DNA of 64,000 bases from Solirubrobacteraceae bacterium (GTDB lineage Bacteria > Actinomycetota > Thermoleophilia > Solirubrobacterales > Solirubrobacteraceae): the NCBI GenBank assembly GCA_016462625.1, contig JAEMSV010000003.1:1-64000 (forward strand), written 5' to 3'. Below, piece after piece: positions 1-7,904 of the stretch (the first letter of the stretch is position 1; every line of letters begins with the position of its first letter). Both the position numbers and the translations under genes were made by a program. Below the pieces are notes generated by a model, which saw only the letters and a program-made list of their open reading frames with translations, was not told the DNA's origin and made no database searches.

Positions 1-438
1 CACTGGCATCGCAACATCAGCCAGATGGCCGATCTGACCGTCACCGCCGCGACCGAATCCGGCGCCCGCGCGTTCGCGATGGCAGGCGTGACCCCGGCGG
101 AGGTCGACGTGCTTCAGCTCTACGACGCCTTCACCATCAACCCGATCCTGTTCCTCGAGGACCTCGGGTTCTGCGGCAAGGGCGAGGGCGGCCCGTTCGT
201 CTCGGGCGGCCGGATCGCGCCCGGGGGCGAGCTGCCGGTCAACACCAACGGCGGCGGCCTCTCCTACTGCCATCCGGGCATGTACGGCATCTTCACGCTC
301 ATCGAGGCGACCCGCCAGCTGCGCGGCGAGGCGGGCGACCGCCAGGTCCCAGGCGCGCAGATCGCGCTGGCGCACGGCAACGGCGCGGTGCTCAGCGCCC
401 AGTCCACCGTCATCCTGGGAACCGCCGACCCGGCGTAG
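1..438 (+). CDS. Thiolase-family protein, C-terminal part (5' end outside window)
   Basis: The reading frame is open from base 1, so the gene starts before the window; 145 C-terminal residues are visible. They match the C-terminal half of SCP2-type thiolases / lipid-transfer acetyl-CoA acetyltransferases: a conserved CHPGMYG motif carrying the likely active-site His, then a Gly-rich AHGNGAVLS motif near the end. Such proteins act on acyl-CoA, usually in beta-oxidation or sterol side-chain breakdown. Which substrate applies cannot be told from this part. The next gene begins 13 bp downstream on the same strand. Confidence 0.85.
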   Translation, partial: HWHRNISQMADLTVTAATESGARAFAMAGVTPAEVDVLQLYDAFTINPILFLEDLGFCGKGEGGPFVSGGRIAPGGELPVNTNGGGLSYCHPGMYGIFTLIEATRQLRGEAGDRQVPGAQIALAHGNGAVLSAQSTVILGTADPA

Positions 439-451
439 ACTCGGCGGGGTC

Positions 452-703
452 GTGGACTACGCCATCTTTGTCACCGTGATCCTCGTCGTGTTCGGCGCGG
501 CGATCCTGCTCCTCGGGCGGTACCACCCGAAGTCGGGGGCGGAGGTCCTGCAGTGGCACCCGTCTCGGGCACCCGAGCAGGACGCCATCGACGAGCTCGA
601 GGACCTCGAGCAGCTCCTGGAGGCGACGAACGCCAAGCGCCGGGCCCGCGGCGCGCCGGAGCGCACGGTCGAAGACGTCGAAGACGAACTGCGCAGGGGG
701 TAA
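452..703 (+). CDS. Small single-pass membrane protein, unknown function
   Basis: 83 residues from a GTG start. Residues about 4-22 form one hydrophobic helix (AIFVTVILVVFGAAILLLG). The rest is a charged cytoplasmic-type tail rich in Glu and Arg with a heptad-like ELEDLEQLLEATNAKRRARG stretch that may form a short coiled coil. It lies between the thiolase gene and a Rossmann-fold gene on the same strand with tiny gaps, so it is probably co-transcribed with them. I do not recognise a family. Confidence 0.65.
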   Translation: MDYAIFVTVILVVFGAAILLLGRYHPKSGAEVLQWHPSRAPEQDAIDELEDLEQLLEATNAKRRARGAPERTVEDVEDELRRG

Positions 704-707
704 GCGA

Positions 708-1208
708 GTGCGCATCCTGATGGTGGGCGGCGGATGCCGCGGCCTGGACCTGACCCGTGACCTGGCCGCGGACGGCCACGCGATCCGGGTCGTCACCCGT
801 GACGAGACGCGGCGCGCGGAGATCGAGGAGGCGGGCGGCCAGCCGTGGATCGGCGACCCCGACCGGATCGGCACCCTGCGCTACGCGCTCGACAACGTGA
901 CGCTCCTGCTGTGGCTGCTGGGCACCGCGAGCGGCCCGGCGGACAAGGTCGCGGCGCTGCACGGCAGCCGGCTGAACATGATGCTCGAGCGCACGACCGA
1001 CAGCACGGTGCGCGGCGTCATCTACGAGGCGGCCGGCACGGTGCCCGCGGAGGCGTTCGTGACGGGGACCGCGGAGATCGAGCTGGCCAACCGCATGAAC
1101 GAGATCCCCTACGCGCTGCTGACCGCCGACCCGGCGGACCGACCCGCCTGGCTCGCCGCCGCGCACGCGGCGATCGACGGGCTGCTGCAGCCGCGCTCAG
1201 TCGCCTAG
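708..1208 (+). CDS. Small NAD(P)-binding Rossmann-fold protein, function unknown
   Basis: 166 residues from a GTG start, 4 bp after the previous gene. The N-terminus MRILMVGGGCRG is a dinucleotide-binding glycine motif at the end of a first beta strand, followed by a helix and a second strand (IRVVTRD), as in NmrA/epimerase-like proteins. The protein is much shorter than a full epimerase and lacks a visible YxxxK catalytic pair, so it may only bind nucleotide. Its end overlaps the convergent Nudix gene by 12 bp. Confidence 0.7.
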   Translation: MRILMVGGGCRGLDLTRDLAADGHAIRVVTRDETRRAEIEEAGGQPWIGDPDRIGTLRYALDNVTLLLWLLGTASGPADKVAALHGSRLNMMLERTTDSTVRGVIYEAAGTVPAEAFVTGTAEIELANRMNEIPYALLTADPADRPAWLAAAHAAIDGLLQPRSVA

Positions 1209-1718
1209 GACCGGCGCCAGCCGGTCGAGCAGGTCGGCGAGCATCCGTGCGGTGGCGCCCCAGATGACGTCGCCGCTGTCGTCGTAGGTGTAGACGTCGG
1301 TCGTGAACGGCACACCGCGGCGGACCAGGCGCTTGCGATCGTGGCTGTCGCGCAGCTCGCGCAGCGGGAGCTCGAGCACGCTGTGGACCTCGTCGGGCGA
1401 AGGCGTCCACGCGTAGCCTGGGTCAATCATCCCGACGAACGGATAGACCGCGTAGCTGGTGACGAACGTCCCGACCGGGCTCAGCGCGCCGAGCAGCTCG
1501 ACGGCGTGGGGCGGGAGCCCGACCTCCTCCTCGGCCTCGCGAAAGGCGGTGAAGCGGAGGTCCTCGTCATCGTCGTCCTGACGACCGCCGGGGAACGAGA
1601 TCTCGCCCGCGTGGCGGCGCAGGTCCTCCCGGCGCTTGGTGAAGACGGCGTGCAGCTCCCCGTCGGCGACGAAGAGCGGGACGAGGACGGCGGCGTCGGT
1701 GCGGCCATGGACATCCAT
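1197..1718 (-). CDS. Nudix hydrolase, CoA-pyrophosphatase type
   Basis: 173 residues. A Nudix box runs from GG44-45 to about residue 68 and ends REAEEEVGL, giving the metal-binding glutamates; the spacing before the RE pair is one residue longer than the strict consensus. The upstream SFPGG and the downstream PVGTFVTSYAVYPFVG segment are typical of the CoA diphosphatase (NudL/YeaB) branch, which hydrolyses CoA and acyl-CoA. A role in CoA turnover fits the many acyl-CoA genes nearby, but the substrate is inferred. The ATG start gives a normal family length. Confidence 0.85.
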   Translation of the reverse strand: MDVHGRTDAAVLVPLFVADGELHAVFTKRREDLRRHAGEISFPGGRQDDDDEDLRFTAFREAEEEVGLPPHAVELLGALSPVGTFVTSYAVYPFVGMIDPGYAWTPSPDEVHSVLELPLRELRDSHDRKRLVRRGVPFTTDVYTYDDSGDVIWGATARMLADLLDRLAPVLGD

Positions 1719-1770
1719 CGCCGCGGCGGCGGCGGGATCCAGCAGAACGCCGCGGACGGCGTCCGTGTAC

Positions 1771-2175
1771 TCAGCGCGCGAGCTGGGCCCGCTCGACGCG
1801 CTCGTGGAACATCACCTCGCCGTCAAGCGTGCGGTGGATCGGGCACTTCGCGGCGATGACGCGCAGGCGCTCGACGCGCTCGTCGTCCATGGAATCCGGC
1901 ATCCGCAGGACGAGCTCGAACTTGGTGGGACACCCGCGCTCGGCGGGGGAGTACTCGCAGTCGACCTCGACGCCCTCGAGGCTCCAGCCCTTGCGCTGGG
2001 CGTACATCTGCATCGTGATCGCCGTGCACGAGGCGAGGCTCGCGGCGAGCAGCTCCTGCGGGCTGGGGCCGAAGTCGGTGCCGCCCGCGTCCTCCGGCTC
2101 ATCCACGGAGATCTGGTGCTGGCGCACCTTCACGGTGTGGCGGAAGCCCGACTGGCACGAAGACGTGGCGCGCAT
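1771..2175 (-). CDS. OsmC/Ohr-family peroxiredoxin-like protein
   Basis: 134 residues. I chose the ATG at 2175 rather than the longer frame to 2217 because an AAGGG ribosome site sits just before it. Two conserved cysteines appear in the usual OsmC contexts: LAASLASCTAITMQMYA on the long helix and KCPIHRTL near the C-terminus. Together they form the thiol centre that reduces organic hydroperoxides. GTDFGPSPQELL before the first Cys is also typical. The protein is most like the YhfA/OsmC branch; the peroxide it detoxifies is not known. Confidence 0.9.
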   Translation of the reverse strand: MRATSSCQSGFRHTVKVRQHQISVDEPEDAGGTDFGPSPQELLAASLASCTAITMQMYAQRKGWSLEGVEVDCEYSPAERGCPTKFELVLRMPDSMDDERVERLRVIAAKCPIHRTLDGEVMFHERVERAQLAR

Positions 2176-2220
2176 GCCCTTGATTCTATCCGCCTGACGT
2201 GGTGTCAGGCGGGTCACGGG

Positions 2221-2784
2221 TCAGCCCCGTGCGCCGAACTCGTTGACGTACGTCGCGGCGCCGGACGCCGCGGCGATGCCCTTGACGGGCGCTCCGCCGA
2301 CGATGCCGATCCCGATGTCGCGGAACTTGCCGTTGAGGATGTTCCTGCGGTGGCCGGGGCTGTGCATCCAGGCCTGGACGATCTTGTCGAACGCCTCGGC
2401 GCCGCCGGCGCCCCAGGCGAGGTTCTCGCCGACGACCCAGCTGCGGCCGCTGCGCAGGTAGTCCGACCCGCGCTTGATGCGCTCGAGCATGGTCGACCCG
2501 CCGGGGGAGACGTGGTCGAAGAAGTTGCGGTCGTCCATCTGCTCGGCGTAGTCCTGCGCGGTGGTGCGCAGGCCCGTGTGCTCGCGCAGGGCCTTCAGGC
2601 CGCGGCTCGTGCGCTCGTGGTTCACGAGGCACAGCGTGGTGTCACGCGCGTCCTGGAGAGCCATTTCTGCGGGGGTCTGATCCGCGCCGGGGCAGTCGGC
2701 GGCCGCGGATCCGGTGGCCGGGGCGGCGAGCGCGATGGCGAGCGCGGCGGCGACGGCGGTGGAGGTGCGGGAGAGACGCTGCAT
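2221..2784 (-). CDS. Secreted CAP-domain (SCP/PR1, YkwD-like) protein
   Basis: 187 residues from the ATG at 2784; an ATG at 2805 in frame is an alternative. A signal peptide (MQRLSRTSTAVAAALAIALAAPATGSA) is followed by a CAP fold: VNHERTSRGLKAL, FFDHVSPGGSTM, VGENLAWGAGG and MHSPGHRRNILNGKFRDIGIGI carry the His/Glu cluster of bacterial YkwD-like proteins. These are extracellular and their function is largely unknown (spore coat, adhesion or lipid binding have been proposed). The gene stops only 45 bp from the oppositely ordered OsmC start. Confidence 0.88.
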   Translation of the reverse strand: MQRLSRTSTAVAAALAIALAAPATGSAAADCPGADQTPAEMALQDARDTTLCLVNHERTSRGLKALREHTGLRTTAQDYAEQMDDRNFFDHVSPGGSTMLERIKRGSDYLRSGRSWVVGENLAWGAGGAEAFDKIVQAWMHSPGHRRNILNGKFRDIGIGIVGGAPVKGIAAASGAATYVNEFGARG

Positions 2785-2974
2785 TGCCCAACAGATCGAC
2801 CGCATCCGGTGGGAGAGAGGTGGGAAAACGCTTCAAACCCACCATCCGTCCATTTCGCCTACAGATCGCATGGGTCATCGGTCCAGAGACCACTACCGAA
2901 TGCGCAAAAGTGGTACCGCCGATGTGCCAGTGGGCTCGGTTTTGGCCGAGTCGTATCCTTCTGCCGCAGGCCAG

Positions 2975-3048
2975 CGGGGCGTAGCTCAGCCTGGCAGAGC
3001 GCCGCGTTTGGGACGCGGAGGTCGCCGGTTCAAGTCCGGCCGCCCCGA
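2975..3048 (+). tRNA. tRNA-Pro (TGG anticodon)
   Basis: The acceptor stem CGGGGCG (2975-2981) pairs perfectly with CGCCCCG (3041-3047), with discriminator A at 3048; this acceptor is characteristic of bacterial tRNA-Pro. The anticodon arm CCGCG/CGCGG closes the 7-nt loop TTTGGGA, giving anticodon TGG. The T-arm has the standard GGTTCAAGTCC. CCA is not encoded. The gene ends 25 bp before the next ORF. Confidence 0.95.
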
Positions 3049-3072
3049 TGCAGGATCTGGGAGGCTCCGATC

Positions 3073-3582
3073 ATGGGACTCCTTCGACACCGTGACGACG
3101 CGCCGGCCGGCCGGCGCTTTCAGATGCGCGAGAAGCTCGCGTCGATCGGTGACGACTCGTGGATCGAGGACGAGGCGGGCGACCGCGTCTTCAAGGTCGA
3201 CGGCAAGGCGATGCGCGTCCGCGAGACGTTCGTGCTCGAGGATCGGAGCGGCAAGGAGGTCGCGAAGATCCAGGAGAAGAAGCTGACCGTCCGCGACAAG
3301 ATGCGGGTCGAGCGCGACGGCAAGACGCTTGCGACGGTCCACAAGGCGCTCATCGGGATCCGGGACCGCTTCGACATCGAGATCGAGGGCGGCGCGGACA
3401 TGAAGGCCCGCGGCAACATCGTCGACCACGAGTACGAGATCAAGCGTGACGACGACCTCGTCGCGTCGATCTCGAAGAAGTGGTTCCGTGTACGCGACAC
3501 CTACGGCGTGGAGGTCGCAGCCGGGGAGGACGAGGCGCTCGTCCTCGCCCTCACCGTCGCGCTCGACTCGATGTCTGACTAG
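3073..3582 (+). CDS. LURP-one-related (LOR/DUF567) family protein
   Basis: 169 residues starting at ATG 3073 with a GGGAGG ribosome site 9 bp upstream. A longer open frame extends back through the tRNA and the antisense genes but is not credible. The protein is a run of alternating short beta strands and turns ([53 protein letters not shown]-like repeats) as in the Tubby-like beta-barrel fold of LOR proteins. The bacterial members have no proven role; phospholipid or membrane association is suggested by the fold. It ends in a CTAG shared with the convergent gene. Confidence 0.8.
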   Translation: MGLLRHRDDAPAGRRFQMREKLASIGDDSWIEDEAGDRVFKVDGKAMRVRETFVLEDRSGKEVAKIQEKKLTVRDKMRVERDGKTLATVHKALIGIRDRFDIEIEGGADMKARGNIVDHEYEIKRDDDLVASISKKWFRVRDTYGVEVAAGEDEALVLALTVALDSMSD

Positions 3583-4343
3583 CGCCCGACGTAGACCGGG
3601 TCGCGCTTCTCCAGGAACGACTGCACGCTCTCGCGGTGGTCCTCGGTGGCCATCAGCCGCATCCAGGCGCCGCTGACCCACTCGCCGAGGTCGTTCCAGT
3701 CCGGATCGACCGCCCGCCGCAGTCCGGCCTTGATCGTCGCTACGGCGATGGGCGGGTTCTCCGCGATGGCCTCGGCCAGCTCGAGGGCTTCGGGCATCAG
3801 CCGGTCATGCGCGACGACCCTGCTCACCAGGCCGATCCGCTCGGCCTCCGCCGCGTCGATCCGGCGGCCCGTCAGCATCAGATCGGCCGCGCGCTCGCGC
3901 CCGACGAGCTGGGTCAGCCGGCGGAATCCGGCGACGTCCGAGCACAGCCCGCGCTTGACGAAGAACTCCGCGAAGCTCGCTCGCTCGGACACGACGCGGA
4001 TGTCCGCCATCAGCGCGAGCTCCATGCCCCAGCCGATCGCGAGGCCGTTGACCGCGGCGATGATCGGGACGTCGGTGTGGAGCAGCGCGTCGCTGGCGGG
4101 CAGCAGCTGCGGTTCGGCGACCAGCTCACGCCCGGCGTTCGTGGCCATGATCTCGCGGACGTCGTCGCCGGAGCAGAACGACGGGTCGGCGCCGGTGATG
4201 ACGAGCACGCGCGCCTCGGTGGTGCGGACCGCCTCCTCGAGCTCGGTGTAGCTCTGGATCCGCAGCGCGTTGTGCACGTGCGGCCGGTTGAGCGTGATCA
4301 CGCCGATGTGGTCGCGCAGCTCGTACGTCAGGTCTTCGTACAT
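3579..4343 (-). CDS. Crotonase-fold protein (enoyl-CoA hydratase family)
   Basis: 254 residues, the normal family length. The CoA-binding/oxyanion-hole motifs are present: SFCSGDDV near residue 60 and [16 protein letters not shown] near residue 100. The two glutamates used by classical enoyl-CoA hydratases are not: in the segment [17 protein letters not shown] the first is replaced by Phe and in [12 protein letters not shown] the second aligns with Asp. Hydratase activity is therefore doubtful; an isomerase, hydrolase or decarboxylase-type member of the superfamily is more likely. It overlaps the convergent LOR gene by 4 bp. Confidence 0.85.
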   Translation of the reverse strand: MYEDLTYELRDHIGVITLNRPHVHNALRIQSYTELEEAVRTTEARVLVITGADPSFCSGDDVREIMATNAGRELVAEPQLLPASDALLHTDVPIIAAVNGLAIGWGMELALMADIRVVSERASFAEFFVKRGLCSDVAGFRRLTQLVGRERAADLMLTGRRIDAAEAERIGLVSRVVAHDRLMPEALELAEAIAENPPIAVATIKAGLRRAVDPDWNDLGEWVSGAWMRLMATEDHRESVQSFLEKRDPVYVGR

Positions 4344-4405
4344 GACGAGACATTAATCACGCCGTTCACGCTGATGCGGGTGGTCCGCGGCTATCGTCGG
4401 GCGCC

Positions 4406-5227
4406 GTGACACACGGCCTGGCACACCCCGCTCCGAACCCTGGCGAGCGCATCGACATCCCATCGGTCGCGAACCTGCGGGACGTCGGCGGCTACCCCGT
4501 CGCCGGTGGCGGAGCGGTCCGCACCGGCCTCCTCTACCGGTCGGCGGGCCTGGGACGCATCACGGCCGAGGACTCGTCGGCGTTCGCCGCGCTCGGTCTG
4601 AAGACGGTCTTCGACCTCCGCACCGACCCGGAGCGCGAGATGGCGCCGGACCGCGTGCCGGAGGGCACGGCGCTTATCGCGCTCGACGTCCTCGGTGACC
4701 ACCGCGCCGCCGCGCCCGCCCGGCTGCAGGGCGTGTTCGAGGACCCGGCGCGCGCGCCGGAGCTCTTCGGCGACGGCCGTGCGGAGGACGGGCTGCGCGA
4801 GGCCTACCGCGACATCGTGCTGCTGCCGAGCGCGCAGACCGCGTACCGCGGCTACTTCTCGCGCCTGCTGGCGGACGGCACGATGCCGGCCCTCGTCCAC
4901 TGCACGGCCGGCAAGGACCGCACCGGCTGGGCCGTCGCCTCGACGCTGCTGCTCGCGGGCGTCTCCGAGGACGACGTGATGGCCGACTACGTGCTCTCCA
5001 ACCGCGACCTGATCCCGGCCCTGGCTCCGCTGTTCGAGGCCTTCGAGGAGCGCGGCGGCGACCCCGAGGTGATCCGCCCGATCTTCAGCGTCGCGCCCGA
5101 GTACCTCGAGATCGCGTTGGCGACGGTGCACACCAGCTACGGCTCGATCGAGACGTACTTCGCGGACGGTCTCGGGATCGACGCGGACGCGCAGCGCGCG
5201 CTCCGCGAGCTGCTGGTCGTCGCGTAG
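4406..5227 (+). CDS. Tyrosine/serine protein phosphatase (Y_phosphatase3, IphP/PtpB-like)
   Basis: 273 residues from a GTG start. The signature P-loop HCTAGKDRTG lies near residues 165-174 (C then five residues then R), with the Lys in the loop that marks the mycobacterial PtpB / IphP-like branch. The N-terminal NLRDVGGYPVAGGGAVRTGLLYRSA block is the conserved opening of this family, and FDLRTDPE gives the upstream acid. Members dephosphorylate phosphotyrosine and sometimes phosphoinositides. It is cytoplasmic or secreted without a classical signal; none is visible here. Confidence 0.9.
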   Translation: MTHGLAHPAPNPGERIDIPSVANLRDVGGYPVAGGGAVRTGLLYRSAGLGRITAEDSSAFAALGLKTVFDLRTDPEREMAPDRVPEGTALIALDVLGDHRAAAPARLQGVFEDPARAPELFGDGRAEDGLREAYRDIVLLPSAQTAYRGYFSRLLADGTMPALVHCTAGKDRTGWAVASTLLLAGVSEDDVMADYVLSNRDLIPALAPLFEAFEERGGDPEVIRPIFSVAPEYLEIALATVHTSYGSIETYFADGLGIDADAQRALRELLVVA

Positions 5228-6082
5228 CTACGCCGCGCGGACCTGGAAGTCCGTGAGGGCGAGCGGACCGAACGAGGTGATGAGCGCGACGTCGACGGCG
5301 TCGCGGCCCCTGCCGACCACGACGCGGCCGGTGCGCGGCTCGTTGTTGCGCGCGTCGAACGTGTACCAGCGGCCGTCGAGGTAGATCTCGCACCACGCGG
5401 CGAAGTCCATGGGCTCCGGCGGCGGCGTGACGCCGATGTGGGGGAGGTACCCGAAGACGTAGCGCGCCGGGATGTTCAGCGCGCGGCAGAAGGTGATCAG
5501 CAGGTGGGCGAAGTCGCGGCAGACACCCTGGCCGGCGAGGTTGGCGTCGACCGCAGTGGTCCACGGATTCGACGAGCCGGGCAGGAACTCGAGGTGGTTG
5601 TGGACGTAGTCGACGATCGCCTGCACGCGGTTCCAGCCCGGAGCGACGCTGCCGAATCGGTCCCAGGCCTCCTGCCCGAGCTCGTCGGGGAGGCAGAAGC
5701 GGCTGGGCAGGATGAAGCTGAGGACCTCGTCGGGCAGCAGCTCGGGCGGGGTCTCGCGCGCGTCGGGCACGATGAGGTCGTGGGGCTCGGCCAGCGTCAC
5801 CTCGGCCTCGAAGGTGATGTGCGTAGAGCCCGGACCGAGGTGGAACCGCTCGCAGCGATTGCCGTAGTGGTCGAGGTAGCCGTGGTGCGCGGCGTTGGTG
5901 TCCCAGCGCTCGCTGCGGATGGTGAGGCCGGCCTCGAGATACGGGACCACCTGAGCCATCCCGGACGCGGCCTGAGTGGATTCGAGCCCGAAGGTGCAGC
6001 CGACGGTCAGGTCCAGCGCGTCCTGGCGTGTGTCGTCATGGCCAGTGTGCGCTTGATCGATCATCTGCACTGAGGATGACAC
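5228..6082 (-). CDS. Transglutaminase-like (papain-fold) protein
   Basis: 284 residues. An N-terminal beta domain (to about residue 120) precedes a transglutaminase core with the nucleophile C188 in GQGVCRDFAHLLITFCRALNIPARYVFGY and the Asp in RWYTFDARNN (about D243). The His of the Cys-His-Asp triad is usually found in a D-F-H-A-W segment; here the same place reads DFAAW, so the His is missing. Activity may be lost or use another base. Its stop codon directly abuts that of the convergent phosphatase gene. Confidence 0.85.
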   Translation of the reverse strand: MSSSVQMIDQAHTGHDDTRQDALDLTVGCTFGLESTQAASGMAQVVPYLEAGLTIRSERWDTNAAHHGYLDHYGNRCERFHLGPGSTHITFEAEVTLAEPHDLIVPDARETPPELLPDEVLSFILPSRFCLPDELGQEAWDRFGSVAPGWNRVQAIVDYVHNHLEFLPGSSNPWTTAVDANLAGQGVCRDFAHLLITFCRALNIPARYVFGYLPHIGVTPPPEPMDFAAWCEIYLDGRWYTFDARNNEPRTGRVVVGRGRDAVDVALITSFGPLALTDFQVRAA

Positions 6083-6131
6083 GCGGGAGAAGCGCGACCT
6101 GTGATTCGCGTAGCGTTGGAGCGAGCATCTT

Positions 6132-6205
6132 GCCCCCGTAGCTCAGCTGGATAGAGCAGCGGCCTTCTAATCCGCAGGTCCCAGGTTCGAATCCTGGCGG
6201 GGGCG
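6132..6205 (+). tRNA. tRNA-Arg (TCT anticodon)
   Basis: Acceptor GCCCCCG (6132-6138) pairs with CGGGGGC (6198-6204), discriminator G. The anticodon loop CTTCTAA gives anticodon TCT. The anticodon stem GCGGC/TCCGC has four pairs and a C-T mismatch next to the loop. The T-arm CCAGG-TTCGAAT-CCTGG is perfect. CCA is not encoded. Confidence 0.93.
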
Positions 6206-6220
6206 CTCCTCTCTTGGACG

Positions 6221-7459
6221 CTACGAGTTCGCGATCAGCGCGGCCCGCGTCTCGACGACGTCCACGATCTCGTCGAGCACGGGTGCGTCCCAGCCCTCGT
6301 CTCGCGCGCGGTTGCGCAACGCAGGCGCGGCGGTGCGCACGCGCTCGGCGAACCGGTCACGCCACCGCACGAAGAACCGGTCGCTGAAGCGCAAATCGGC
6401 GGCAAAGTCGGTCCACTCCGTCTGGCTGATGACGTTCGGCGCAAAGACGTCGCCGATCGCCAGCGCGAGATCCTGGTTGACGTCCGGGTACACGGCGGTC
6501 GACACCAGGTCGTACAGCGGTGCAAGCCGGACGCCGCCCGCCTGATGCAGGAGCGAGAAGTTCTTCGCGTGCGCGTCTGCGTTCCCGATGACGAAGTTGA
6601 AGACCGCGGCGCCTGCGAGCCGCAGGCGATCGGCGCCGGGCTGGACGCTGTGGTCGTCGAGGAGGGCGGCAAAGGCCGCGAACGAGGGGACGGTCCAGTC
6701 CTGGTGCTGGTACTTGAAGTCGGGGGTGAGCCCGAGCGCCTGGCAGAAGTCCTCCTGGTGGATGCGGCGGACGGGAGTCTCGCCGAGGTCGCGATCGAAC
6801 CGCGTGACCACGAGGCAGGGCCGGCCGGCAAGCGTCAGCAACTCGACGTCCGCGGTTTCCAGTGCGCATGCGCCTGCGAGACGCATGCAGAAGTACTCGT
6901 TGATCGCGGTCTCGGCAAACGGGGACTCGAGGGCTTGCGGCTTGAGGATGTGGGTGCTCGGCATCCCGTCGAGCGGCAGTCCGAAGCGCCCGTCTCGATC
7001 GCGGACCAGCACGGCCTTGCGCTGGACTCCTGCAAGGCTGAGTCGCACGCGCTCGTTGGCGGTGCGCAGGCCGAGCGGGCGCTGGGGGAGGTCTTGGATG
7101 AGGTCGTCCAAGGCAGCCGCATCGAGCCACTCGACCGCCGGGCTGTCGGACATCCTCCGCTGCTCGACGACTTGGATTGCGCCGGCGCAGTCGCGACCGA
7201 GTGCGGCCAGGAGCCCGTAGCCGTCGCTCGCGGCGAGCTTGAGCTGCCCCGCGAGCTGCTCCCGAAGGGTGCCTTCCGGCAAGAGCGCCTCGAAGAAGGG
7301 CCGGCTTTCGGCGGGCGTGAAGGACACCTGAGACACGGGCAGGGACAGCGACAGGGCACGATCCGTGTCGGTGTACGTGAAGGCGTACTCGCGTGACCGC
7401 TCGGCGACACGGTCGAGCCGGCCGACGGGCTTGCCGTCCCAGACAACGGTGAGGCTCAT
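6221..7459 (-). CDS. hipA: HipA-family serine/threonine kinase toxin
   Basis: 412 residues from the ATG at 7459; the frame is open further upstream but that part is the antitoxin and operator region. The N-terminal HipA subdomain (LTVVWDGKPVGRLDRV, then FTPAESRPFFEALLPEGTLREQLA) is followed by the kinase-like core with GVQRKAVLV and, near residues 290-300, GNADAHAKNFSLL, the catalytic/metal motif, then LAPLYDLVST. HipA toxins phosphorylate aminoacyl-tRNA synthetases (GltX in E. coli) and cause dormancy. The start overlaps the antitoxin stop by 4 bp, so translation is coupled. Confidence 0.92.
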   Translation of the reverse strand: MSLTVVWDGKPVGRLDRVAERSREYAFTYTDTDRALSLSLPVSQVSFTPAESRPFFEALLPEGTLREQLAGQLKLAASDGYGLLAALGRDCAGAIQVVEQRRMSDSPAVEWLDAAALDDLIQDLPQRPLGLRTANERVRLSLAGVQRKAVLVRDRDGRFGLPLDGMPSTHILKPQALESPFAETAINEYFCMRLAGACALETADVELLTLAGRPCLVVTRFDRDLGETPVRRIHQEDFCQALGLTPDFKYQHQDWTVPSFAAFAALLDDHSVQPGADRLRLAGAAVFNFVIGNADAHAKNFSLLHQAGGVRLAPLYDLVSTAVYPDVNQDLALAIGDVFAPNVISQTEWTDFAADLRFSDRFFVRWRDRFAERVRTAAPALRNRARDEGWDAPVLDEIVDVVETRAALIANS

Positions 7460-7674
7460 CGCGCTCGGGGCCGCAGTTCGACCTCGAGGCCGAGTGCATC
7501 GAGGACTGCGAGGAGACGATCGAGACGGACCGTGGCCTCGCCGTGCTCGATGCGGTGCAGGGTTCGCACGCCGACGTTGGCGACGAGGGCGAGCGACTCC
7601 TGGTCTAGCCCTTGCCGGCGGCGGGCGTCCTTCACGGCCGTGGCGATGGCCTGAGTTGTCGAGACCTGGGACAT
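7456..7674 (-). CDS. hipB: HipB-type antitoxin, XRE-family helix-turn-helix
   Basis: 72 residues from ATG 7674. The sequence ATAVKDARRRQGLDQESLALVANVGVRTLHRIEHGEATVRLDRLLAVLDALGLEVEL is a complete XRE helix-turn-helix of HipB/Cro type, followed by a short basic tail. HipB neutralises HipA and represses its own promoter. Three near-identical palindromes lie immediately upstream, the first only 5 bp from the start codon. The longer frame (to 7854) runs through those palindromes and is not used. Confidence 0.9.
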   Translation of the reverse strand: MSQVSTTQAIATAVKDARRRQGLDQESLALVANVGVRTLHRIEHGEATVRLDRLLAVLDALGLEVELRPRAR

Positions 7675-7679
7675 CCGAT

Positions 7680-7794
7680 CTGCGAGATATCGCAGATCTC
7701 CGGGTACGACACAAGTCCTGGGCGTGTTTCTGCGAGATCTCGCAGAACTGTGCGTGGTCACCCGGGATTCGGACGTTTCTGCGAGATCTCGCAG
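7680..7794. promoter_or_regulatory. Three tandem HipB operators
   Basis: Three palindromes: CTGCGAGATATCGCAG (7680-7695, imperfect in the middle), CTGCGAGATCTCGCAG (7730-7745; perfect over 20 bp, 7728-7747) and CTGCGAGATCTCGCAG (7779-7794). Centres are 50 and 49 bp apart. The first overlaps the predicted -10 and the hipB leader. A HipB dimer on each site is the natural reading, as in the multi-operator control of E. coli hipBA, though the sequence differs from the E. coli operator. Confidence 0.8.
7686..7714 (-). promoter_or_regulatory. Predicted hipBA promoter
   Basis: On the minus strand TTGTGT (7714-7709) and GATATC (7691-7686) are 17 bp apart. The -10 lies inside the first HipB operator, so bound repressor would exclude polymerase. 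A start about 7 bp further on leaves a leader of only a few bases before ATG 7674. Confidence 0.45.
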
Positions 7795-7904
7795 GAAACA
7801 GTGGTCGACGCAGGACCGAATCCACGGCACGTCCGCGCGCTGCGCAGCATCCACGGAGCAAACGGTACTGGTTGTCTATGGTCCACTTCTGAGAGGGTCG
7901 GCAG

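Noticed and set aside
1636..3072. A 648-residue plus-strand frame running from 1636 to 3582
   Set aside because: Only its last 169 residues are real (LOR protein). The rest passes antisense through the Nudix, OsmC and CAP genes and through tRNA-Pro, with low-quality translation.
7680..7794. The three repeats before hipBA as a small CRISPR array
   Set aside because: Repeats are only 16-20 bp and symmetric palindromes, spacers are about 33 bp with no cas genes near. They are better explained as operators.
7460..7861. N-terminal extension of HipA giving a 546-residue protein
   Set aside because: The extension covers the hipB gene in another frame and the operators; the ATG at 7459 with 4-bp overlap is the standard hipBA arrangement.
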